A DNA stretch of 64,000 bases from Colocasia esculenta (taxonomy: Eukaryota > Streptophyta > Magnoliopsida > Alismatales > Araceae). Below are positions 11,301 through 20,023 of the stretch, piece after piece. A model generated the notes under the pieces. It saw only the letters and a list, made by a program, of their open reading frames with translations, did not search any database and was not told the origin of the DNA. The number at the start of each line of letters is the position of its first letter. The stretch's first letter is position 1. The DNA lies in contig CM024760.1 of NCBI GenBank assembly GCA_014218235.1, positions 7,606,049 through 7,670,048 of the forward strand, written 5' to 3'. The position numbers were made by a program, and so were the translations under genes.

Positions 11301-14300
11301 ATGGCAAGCCGTCGATCTTCTACGAGCGCTGACATTCAGAGCATTGCGGCGAATGCGGTGCAAGAAGCGTTCGTGGAAGAACCCAGACTCCAAGTCGTAC
11401 GAAAAAGTAGTTTCTTCTTACCCTAATACGGATGTTTGTCGAATGAATGTTTTCTTTTTTAAGATGCGATCTTTTCTTTGCAGAAAAGAATGAATGTAAT
11501 ACGCGATGCTCGCTTCTGTTCTACCGTTCCGTTATGGACGATTTGCAATTTAGGAGCGCGCATCTGAAGTTGATGAGGAATTCACCATTTCGCGCGTATA
11601 TCAAATGCGAAATGGTGACCTACCCCATTTCACTCATTGTCGATCTTATGACACGTTTCGATGGAGAGCGTTTTAAGATTGGCTCATGCAGCATGACTTT
11701 TCGCCCTTCAGACATAGCCAAAGTTATGGGTATACCAAATGTTGGTACCCCTATCGACCTGAACACGGATGGGACAAAAGCCAGTTTGCGCCGGATCCTT
11801 GGAACCAAAAGAACGATGGACAGGCACAATGTCCATTTGAAACTTAAGGAGTACGTTCCACAGGAGGGTCAGCTTGCTGTTGAGATTTCGGTGAAGCTTT
11901 GGGTTGCGCTTCTTTGTTCCTGTTTCTTCTTCCCCACAAGTGGGATGTCGGGGTCGCTGTCCATTCTGCCATACCTGGACGACCTCCATGACATGAACAA
12001 CGCCAATTGGGCTGCCGCAATCCACGAGTACCTGATGTCGGGGGTGATGGCATTCAAAACAGCAGCTGGTTCCTGCAAAAACATCTTCCTAACCGGTTGT
12101 GTTCCCGCTCTCGGTGTGAGTATACTGTTACGGTACCCTCTGTTACAGTTCCTGAATGTGTCTATTCCAGAAGACATATGAACCTATTACAGTACACATA
12201 GAGTACATTTACAGAAGACATATGTATATGTTACGTTTTCATATGTCCTCTGTTACAGTTCATGACAGTGTCTATTACAGATGACATATGAACCGATTAC
12301 AGTACGCGTAGAATACATTTACAGAAGACATATGTATCTGTTACATACGTTTACGATACACTTCTCATACGCATTATCTATTTCATAATGATGTAGGCAT
12401 GGTTTTTGATGCACCAATACAAATGGAAACCAGATCATCCGGAAAGGAATCCCCCATTTTTCCGTTGGGATTGCCGGAATAAGGGACCGGAGTTATCCGC
12501 CCTACTACGGGGGTTGCGACGATCTGATGTAAGTGTCACTTACCCCTGGAACTGTGTTATCTTCGTATATGACATATACCTGTACCTGTACCTGCGTTAA
12601 TTCAGGTGTATTTGGAGTATAATGAAAATGAGGAGCCACCTAGAGCTTCGCGACGATTGACGGCATCCACGTCAACCACTTCCCGAACCCCTCCATCAGA
12701 TAACTCTCTGCATGGCATTCTTATCCAGTTACAGCGGCAGAATGACCACTTACTTCGGCAGAATGACCAGTTAAAGCGGCAGAATGACCAATTACACCGG
12801 CAGAACAATATCCTCCAGTCAATGGATGGAAGGCTACATAGACTGGAGGAACAATTTCAGCGGCAGCCTCGGTGGCAACATCCCCCCCAGAGACAGAATG
12901 TGCAATTTTAGCCCTCCCGCCATTGGAGCTCTCAACAGCTTCAGTACGATCACATGCCGTGGCAAAGAAGAGTTACCAACGTCCAGGTAAACGTTTTGTG
13001 TCGTTACATTGTTTCATTTTCTTAGTTACAGAAGATGCTTTCCTCATTTACAGTTAGAGTCCTACTCTCTTACAGTCATTCCTACACTTAGTAATACGAT
13101 TGTACTCTACCTTTACAGTTTCATTCCTTGTCTGTTACAGTCTTTCATATACGAAGTTACAGAATTGTTCTATATTTTACAGCTGTCTTTCATAGACATT
13201 AACAGACTTTCGTGTTCTCAGTTACAGGAAGGAGATCCGTCCAGACAAGGTCGCGGCGGTCATTTAGGGAGTTGCACATTCCCGAGTTGAAGGAGGGGAA
13301 AAAGAGGAAGCGAAAGGAGGAGGAGGAGGACCAGAGGAAGAAGGAGGGGGAGGAGAAGGCGAAGCAGAAGAAGGAGGAGGAGGAGGAGGCGGAGAGGAAG
13401 AGGGAGGAGGAGGAGCAGACGAAGAAGGAGGCGGACAGGAAGAAGGAGGAGGAGGAGGAGGTGGAGAGGAAGAGGGAGGAGGAGGAGGACCAAAGGAAGA
13501 AGGAGGAGGCGGAGAAGGCGAAGCAGAAGAAGGAGGAGGAGGAGGAGGCGGAGAAGGCGAAGCAGAAGAAGGAGGAGTAGGCGGAGAAGGCGAAGCAGAA
13601 GAAGGAGGAGGAGGAGAAGGCGAAGCAGAAGAAGGAGGAGGAGGAGGAGGCGGAGAGGAAGAGGGAGGAGGAGGAGCAGACGAAGAAGGAGGCGGACAGG
13701 AAGAAGGAGGAGGAGGAGGAGGCGGAGAAGAAGAAGGAGGAGGAGGAGAACGCGAAGAGGAAGCAGAAGGAGGGGGAAGAAGAAGGAAATAAGAGAAAGC
13801 GGCGTCAGATATCCCCATCATCATTGTCCCGACGTGTTACAGCTGGGACGAGGATAAGACGACAACCAGATATCTTTACGGTATGGTTTCCCCTTACAGA
13901 ATTTACATAAGCTGAGCATTCGGTTACAGAACCCTTCATGAGACATAACAGTTTATTCCGAGTCCGTTACAATTACATTATAATTGTTTTACAGAACATT
14001 CCTTTTTTACTTACTCTATCGCAGCCAGACGATTTTCGGCACCACAAGCCACGAAAGTGAATGTGTCCACTTGCGAACCGATCCTTGTTGAGTCTCAAGA
14101 GAGTACAGACACACTTCCAACGGGCAAGAAAGAGGAGAGACGTGATTACGTCGCCCGGGACGCATTAGGAGTGGCCGAAAAGTCATTGATTGAACGATTT
14201 TTCAATGAGTGCTTCATTAATGAGTACGTGTTACAGTATATGTCTACCATGTTTACAGTTTCGACCAAAGATGTTTACATTATATATCTACCATGTTTAC

Positions 14301-15196
14301 AGTATATGTCTACCATGTTTACAGTATATGTCTACCATGTTTACAGTTTCGTCAATTACTGATAACAGTCTTAATTCTAACCCAAGATATTTTCTTACAT
14401 GTAGAAATTTAATGTTCAACGGCCCTGTGGAAGGATACGACAATTTCCTCTCGTTTCATGACATCCGGGAGCTATTGTTCGCGAGGGAGAGTGAATCGGT
14501 CGTAATTGACTGCTACGTCAACGCTTACTTGTTTCGCCCCCGTGAAGAGAACCCGGACATTTTTTGGAATTTTGGATATCTGCATGCCGCTTTAAAGGGT
14601 TATGTCCAATCTTGCAGAGACGATAAGAGCAAGGAACAACATTTCGAAAACGCTTTCAAGAGATTGGACCGCGCCCCAAATGAATTCGACCTCATCTTCT
14701 CCCCCATGCACGTTGGAACGAACCATTGGGCTCTTCTGGTCATCCGCATGAAGGAAAAAGAGTTCCACGTGTACGACTCATTACGAAACAAAGATCGTGC
14801 TGACATTCCACAATATGTAAGTGACCAGTGTTCCATACGATGCTTACATTCGTTACAGAGCGCGAGCACTTGTGTTACAGACGTAACAGTAACATGAAAT
14901 CTACGTTAAGTTGCTCGAACTCTTTTGTTCATTCTCTTATGCAGGTGGAGGAACTGATAAGATACTTGAAGGGCAAGCAGATAGATGCAGCTACATGGCC
15001 GCTACGCTACCCCGACCCATGCCCACAACAAGGATCGGGAGACGACTGCGGAATTTTTACTTGCAAATACATGGAATGTCTAGCACGTACGGACATTCAA
15101 GATTTGCCCTTCAGTCAGAATGACATGCCTACTGTGCGAGCAAAAATCGCCCTCCACTTCATCAAAGCGTACTTCAATGGAGAAGGGCGTTCATAG
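11301..15196 (+). CDS. MULE-borne Ulp1-type (C48) cysteine protease gene, probably disrupted
   Basis: Multi-exon gene reading away from the transposase. Supported exons: 11301-11406, 11484-12115, 12397-12528, 12606-12986, an E/K-rich exon from about 13226, about 14013-14224, 14405-14816 and 14945-15196. The first block resembles the conserved N-terminal region of plant transposon Ulp1 genes (PISLIVDLMTRF; SDIAKVMGIPNVG). Exon 4 has a heptad-like Gln-rich coiled coil (repeats of LQRQNDQ). The C-terminal protease core shows the SUMO-protease set in order: His in NHWALLV, Asp in HVYDSL, Gln in PQQGSGDDCGIF and Cys in DDCGIF. TAG codons interrupt the coding frame at 12909-12911 and about 13577-13579, where exon 5 is low-complexity. 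The protease exons themselves are intact. The role of these proteases in transposition is unproven. Confidence 0.75.
13264..13790 (+). repeat. GGAGGA/GAAGAA-rich low-complexity tract encoding Glu/Lys runs
   Basis: About 0.5 kb of nearly pure purine sequence built from GAGGAGGAG and GCGAAGCAGAAGAAG units. In the gene frame it encodes EEEEE, KQKKEE and AERKREEE repeats, a likely charged helix. Slippage in the tract probably introduced the stop near 13578. The opposite strand gives a long Pro/Ser frame, which is a by-product of composition. Confidence 0.75.
14226..14380 (+). repeat. Short tandem repeat in protease intron (TATGTCTACCATGTTTACAG)
   Basis: The 20-bp unit TATGTCTACCATGTTTACAG recurs about four times, some copies degenerate, between 14237 and 14350. 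It lies in the intron before the protease core and contains a form of the TTACAG word seen across the element. Confidence 0.7.
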
Positions 15197-15239
15197 CGTC
15201 TACAACTGAAGGAGAACTGCCGCACGTACTAACTCCTAA

Positions 15240-15790
15240 CCATTGTAATGATACTTGTTGTATAGTCTTTACCTATTCTTGTTACAGTATAAATGATACT
15301 AGGTTACAGTTGAAGAAGTACTGTCTTACAGCTTGAGCGCCCAGCTACGCCTACCTCATTACAGTGTGTGTAGAATCCTGTTACAGTCTTTACCTATTCT
15401 TGTTACAGTATAAATGATACTAGGTTACAGTTGAAGAAGAACTGTCTTACAGCTTGAGCGCCCAGCTACGCCATACCTCATTACAGTGTGTGTAGAATCC
15501 TGTTACAGTATTTACTTATTCTTGTTACAGTATAAATGATACTAGGTTACAGTTGAAGAAGTACTGTTTTACAGCTTGAGCGCCCAACTACGCCTACCTC
15601 ATTACGGTGTGTGTAGAATCCTCTTACAGTCTTTACCTATACTTTTATAGTATACATAATAGGAGGTTACATTTCCGGAACACATTATTACAGTATCAGT
15701 TGAAATATTTTACAGTACTTAGCTATACAGCTTGACCGCTTCGGAGGAACCTGTTAGTATTACAGTACACGCATCATAGATAGCACATAC
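15240..15790 (+). repeat. Right subterminal array: about 121-bp units rich in TTACAGT
   Basis: The phrase CTTTACCTATTCTTGTTACA recurs near 15266, 15387, 15509 and 15630, a period of 121-122 bp. Other shared words are GATACTAGGTTACAG and CTTGAGCGCCCA. The array follows the protease stop codon. Its octamer GTTACAGT is the reverse complement of the ACTGTAAC in the left array. Confidence 0.75.
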
Positions 15791-15892
15791 AAGCCCACAA
15801 AAGACTGCATATAAGGAAAATATTTATATTCCATTAACAAGCACTGTTACAATCTTAACTCCGTAACCCAATAGCATGGACACTGGAATGAA

Positions 15893-16255
15893 ACGGAGGG
15901 GAGGGGACAAATAAGGACAGCAGAGATAGGAGGGGAGGGGAGGAATAAGAAGGATTGCAGAGAAGGGAGGGGAGGGGAGGAATAAGAAAGATTGCAGAGA
16001 AGGGAGGGGAGGGGAGGAATAAGAAAGACAACAGAGAAGGGATGGGAGGGGAGGGGAGGAACAGGAAGTGACCGGGATGGGAGGGGAGGGGAGGAACAGG
16101 AAGTGACCGGGATGGGAGGGGAGGGGAGGTGTAGGAAGGGATGGGAGGGGAGGGGAGGAACTGGTCGGGGAGGGAGACATTCTAAACACCCTAACCCGAT
16201 TACTCGGTGGACGAGGGAGGAGAGGAATAGGAGCGGGCCGGGGAGGGACGAGGGG
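15893..16255 (+). repeat. G/A-rich minisatellite with GGGAGGGGAGGGG runs
   Basis: Units of about 45 bp contain GGGAGGGGAGGGGAGGAA followed by a variable part (TAAGAAAGATTGCAGAGAAG or CAGGAAGTGACCGGGATG). At least seven G-run clusters occur. Four adjacent G-tracts with 1-base loops could form G-quadruplexes. It abuts the right terminal repeat. Confidence 0.7.
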
Positions 16256-16960
16256 AAGGTGAGGAAGATATGTGTTCTACCTTAGGGCCAATGTCAGGGA
16301 GGATGTTGGTGAGGCCCTTGTGGTGGTGTGGTGGTACAGCCGAGAGGCTTTCTGTAAAGCCATCGTCCACCCAACGTAAAATCCGTTCCAGTAGTCGGGG
16401 CTGTACATCTCCGGGAAAGGTAGAGCCGGGGGAGCCGGGGGCGACGGTGAGGCAGGCGCCTTGCCATCCCTCTGGGGAGCACGGTTAGATGAAGACATCT
16501 GCAAATAAAGATGAAGAAGATGAGCAACAAAGATAGGAAGAAGAAGAGCGAGGGAAGCTTGTGATGAAGGATAGGAATGACCCTGGGTTCCTTTTATAGT
16601 GTGAAGAACGGTCGTTCGAAGGCTGTTTGTAAGTGCTGTCAATGGTTGCTGTATCAGTTCTTGGCAGGGTATGTAACAGTAACTTCGCATCGATCAGAGT
16701 TCACGGGCCACCGAAGCGTCAGCGTCGTATGGGGAAAAGGCGATGGAAAAAAGGAGGGAAGGGTAAGACGGGAATGGGAAAAAAAGACGGAGGCCAAGGA
16801 GACGGAAATCGTGTGTGGAGGGCCGTAAATGGTGACGTGTGAAAAGCAGGGACTGGAAATTAAACCTGGAGAAAAGCAGGGACTTTACATCAAACGGTAT
16901 TCTGACAGGGACGAGGAAATAAGTACCAGGCTCTGACAGGGACCCCCAATTAATTTTCCC
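16255..16960 (-). repeat. Right terminal inverted repeat of the MULE (about 0.7 kb)
   Basis: Inverted copy of 6277-6965, ending in TTAATTTTCCC at 16960. It keeps the TATA box (CTTTTATA on the plus strand, 16592-16599), the pyrimidine-rich leader and the ATG at 16498-16496. Confidence 0.85.
16277..16498 (-). CDS. Small reading frame carried in the right terminal repeat
   Basis: Minus-strand copy of the terminal-repeat frame, opening MSSSNRAPQRDGKAPASPSP and running about 73 codons to 16277. It keeps the Trp (VGWTMALQKASR) where the left copy has a stop. Matching frames at both ends come from the repeat itself. The product is unknown and low-complexity (Pro/Ser-rich). It starts 94 bp inside a conserved TATA box, so transcription into the element is plausible; translation is speculative. 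Confidence 0.35.
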   Translation of the reverse strand: MSSSNRAPQRDGKAPASPSPPAPPALPFPEMYSPDYWNGFYVGWTMALQKASRLYHHTTTRASPTSSLTLALR

Positions 16961-16969
16961 AAAGAAAAA
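16961..16969. repeat. 9-bp target-site duplication, right copy
   Basis: AAAGAAAAA directly follows the right terminal repeat and is identical to 6268-6276. Confidence 0.85.
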
Positions 16970-17611
16970 TGCCAACTTGGGATGGTGCTGGGGGTACAGA
17001 AGGGTTGCCCTGTTACAAGTGGATGGTGTGAGTAGAGAGAGATAGAGTAATTAGAGTTACTAATAATTTTACTCTCATATTAGATTCTATAAAGAGTAAT
17101 TTATATCTCAATGTTTAGATTTTGGGAAAATAAAAATAACTCCTTAATAAATTTTATTTGATTTTAATTTTTATCGATCTAATACAGTGGCATATCGATA
17201 TGAGTGTAACATCAACCGACACTTGGTTGACAACGATGAAGGCGCCGACTTTGTAAACAAGGAGTATTGTTACAGGTGAATGATATGTATGAGACCCTCA
17301 ATCAACTAGAGTTATCAATGACTTTAATCTTATATTAGATTCCACAAAAAAATAGACTAGCTTATAGAAGAAAGAATCATCACCTCAATATTTAGATTTT
17401 GGAGAAGAACAATTGGTTCCTAACATGTCCTATGCCCATCCTCTTGGAATGATGAAGGTGGGGGCTTAGCTTATTAGAAAAGTTTCTTCTTTTGTTCTTG
17501 TCCCCTCTGTTGACAAAGACCCATGGAATAGAATGAGAGGTCAGGAAGGGAGATGGAAGGATAGAAAGGGAAAAGATAGTGAGATAGAGCTATGACATCA
17601 AGGTGTGGCCA
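16970..17611. other. Non-coding; one imperfect direct repeat
   Basis: No gene is seen. A phrase resembling TATTAGATTCTATAAAGAG with the ending CTCAATGTTTAGATTTTGG (17080-17127) recurs in altered form at about 17332-17402. This suggests an old element whose ends were not resolved. Confidence 0.4.
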
Positions 17612-17621
17612 TATATAATAT

Positions 17622-17761
17622 GAGAAATATTTTTTGCACGTCCGCCTGAGTAATCGGCGGACGTAGATGTGGGGCCCACGCGCGGTCGACCAATTAGGTC
17701 GGTCGCACGGCGCTTCCACGTCGGCTTTTTATCCGTGCGGACGAGTAAAAAGTATTTCTCA
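17622..17761. mobile_element. MULE-type miniature element, 9-bp duplication
   Basis: Termini GAGAAATATTTTTTGCACG and AGTAAAAAGTATTTCTC are inverted. Flanks ATATAATAT (17613-17621 and 17762-17770) match exactly over nine bases, with a one-base ambiguity in the outer end. The centre is GC-rich (GGTCGACCAATTAGGTCGGT). It is related to the elements at 30800-30981 and 42589-42750. Confidence 0.65.
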
Positions 17762-18101
17762 ATATAATATTACTACTTAACTATCTTGTCCCATTAATGT
17801 CAAGTAATTAAAAGGGAGATTATAGCACAGACAATAATGAGACTGCATGGAACAATATAGTTATAAGTTTCTAATTAAGCCCCGATTTGACCGTGGGTTT
17901 AGGTTAGTTAATCCACTATTAATCGACCCGATTAGGGTGATTCTCTAGTATAGTACTCTAGATTAGCTTATCAACCTCATCTTGAGATAAATTTTTAACT
18001 GACCCATTAAACAACTCGGGCTAGAAAGACTAGATTACTTAATCCACTGTTATCCAAGTTAGTAACCCGATCCTATCAACTTGGAAAAGCTGAAATATTA
18101 A

Positions 18102-18729
18102 GGGTCTGTTGAGGGGAAAAGTTGAGGTAGGAAATGGTTTTCAGGAAAATGTAGTTTTTATACCATTTGGTACCACTGAAAATTGAAATTTGGAAAAGTG
18201 TGTCCCAAAAAACCTGGATTTTGGCATCCACGGTTTTGCCCCGGATGCATTTTCCAAAGGGGTACTGTTGCTGCTACAGTAACGTTTAGGCACTATTCAT
18301 GAGTTATATTTTTATTTTTTCTACTTATTTAAAAAGTCTTTATCAAATTTAATTACTTTCATTAGTTAATTTAATTTTTATTTTTTATTAAAATATCTAT
18401 AAAACACTATTCATTCAAATTGTGTTTTTTATTTTATTCCCTACTTTAAATTATATTGTCAAAGTTACTTATTTTTCATTAGTTATCTAATTTTTTTATT
18501 TTTTAAAATATAAAAAATAAAATAAAATAAAAATTTTGATGAATAAGTTAGTACACAAAGAGTATATGACTCGCTTTCATTTGAGTGGATCATAAAAATC
18601 TTATACCCTCCATACAACTTTATATTTTCCTAACAACCAAATAGACAATTACGTTTTCATTTCACGGAAAAGTTATTCCGTGAAAAATTATTTTCCTCTG
18701 AAACTATTTTACATACACCAAACGGACCC
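18102..18729. mobile_element. Harbinger/Tourist-like element, TAA duplication
   Basis: Left end GGGTCTGTTGAGG and right end CCAAACGGACCC are inverted, with TAA on both sides (18099-18101, 18730-18732). The interior shares GATTTTGGCATCCACGG and long AT-rich stretches with 53420-53970, a second and interrupted copy. No transposase is present. Confidence 0.6.
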
Positions 18730-18732
18730 TAA

Positions 18733-19560
18733 GTAAAACATTTATTTCTAACAGTGGAAGATGTTATTGTCGACTTGCATAGATATATTTGTGAGGAAAT
18801 TTAATGAAAAAAAATGCACTATTCCAAGTGATGGGCCGCGCGGGTAAGGATAGGGCAAGGCTTTTTGGGCCGGCAAGTATTGGCCCAGTTAAGTTAAAGT
18901 CTGTTGGACTGTGAGATCTACCAACTCCACGTGAAATATTAATTTAATGTTTTAAAATTATTTATTTGTTTTTTTTTCGGGGGAGGGAGGGGGGGTTTGC
19001 ATTCTCATGGTTTTACGAGAAACGAAAAATCTGGGAAAATATTTCTTTACATTTAAAAAAAATTACGGAAAATAGTTCCTGAAAATAAATTTATGTGATT
19101 AAAAAAAAATGCCTGGAAAGAAAACCACGTGTCTGAATCAACTTACGTAGAAATAGTGAGAGGAAGAGTGCATGGGTGACAGATATTTTCCGAAGAAGAT
19201 ATGGGAAAACGGTTTTCGAAAAAAATAGAGAATAATTTTCAATTAATTAACAAATATGATGGGAAAATGGTTTTCGGTTAAATAGAGAATATTCTCAACA
19301 CTCAGAGAAAAAAATTCTAACTAATATTTTTAATTATTTATAAACCGTATGGAAAATTAGATGAAAAGCTAAAATCCAAAAAAAAAAAAGAGAAAGCAAA
19401 CTTCACTTATCAATTTTCACTCCTTAAAAACAAACTTCCTTGGAATACATAGAAGAGAAATATTTTGTGTCCGATTGTGAGATGAGCCCAATATTTGATA
19501 ATAGATATAAAAGGGGTGACACCATATTAATAAATAGTAGAACTCGCACTTACTTGTATC
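18733..19560. other. AT-rich non-coding
   Basis: No gene is seen. It contains short repeats such as GGGAAAACGGTTTTCG and GGGAAAATGGTTTTCGG (about 19200-19280), which suggest a degraded element. Confidence 0.35.
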
Positions 19561-19568
19561 TATGTGAT

Positions 19569-19723
19569 TAGAGATGTCAATGGGCCAAGTTTAGATCGGG
19601 TCTTGGTCCTATTTTTTTCCAGGTCAGGTCAAAAAATTTTAACAAGTCATTTTTTCAACCCAAAATCGGTTAAAATAGGGCCGAACTTCCAGGCCTTCGG
19701 GTCCGGCCTAATTGACACCCCTA
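19569..19723. mobile_element. hAT-like miniature element, perfect 8-bp duplication
   Basis: A 155-bp element with inverted ends TAGAGATGTCAAT and ATTGACACCCCTA. It is flanked by TATGTGAT at 19561-19568 and 19724-19731. This is the clearest hAT-type insertion in the window. It lies about 300 bp upstream of the L6 start codon. Confidence 0.75.
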
Positions 19724-20023
19724 TATGTGATGACATTTCTATGCATAGTGTGGATGGTTGAGATGTGAAGAGTTTTTTTTTTAAATAATACCTTTAATGG
19801 AGAAAATTAAATTTACCTAAATAGCCATGGCGACTTTGTGGATGAGACGAACAAGAGATGTGGGGGTACTAACGCCATTTCGTCTCCGGACCACCCCCCG
19901 CTTCTGGATAACGGCGGTGGCTGGGGTGCGACCCTGCGAGAGCCCTTGTTGGTGGCAGTGGGAGCAAGCAGAAGCTTGCTGCTCCGGCGTCGTCCCAGCA
20001 GAGGACTAGGCATCACGCTGTCA

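Larger units (their letters stand above)
6277..16960. mobile_element. Mutator-like element (MULE) carrying transposase and Ulp1-type protease, KI-MULE/Kaonashi type
   Basis: A 10,684-bp element bounded by near-identical inverted termini (GAGAAAATTAATTGAGG at left; complement of the right end GGGAAAATTAATTGGGG) and a perfect 9-bp duplication, AAAGAAAAA. Internal content: a mudrA-type transposase on the minus strand, a multi-exon Ulp1/C48 protease gene on the plus strand, subterminal tandem repeats on both sides, and a GC-rich minisatellite near the right end. Ulp1-bearing MULEs are known in plants as Kaonashi or KI-MULEs. The terminal repeats look well conserved between ends. The transposase is damaged, so this copy is probably not autonomous. 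Confidence 0.92.

Noticed and set aside
13264..13824. A 186-codon Pro/Ser-rich frame on the minus strand
   Set aside because: It is the reverse of the Glu/Lys-coding purine tract in the protease gene.
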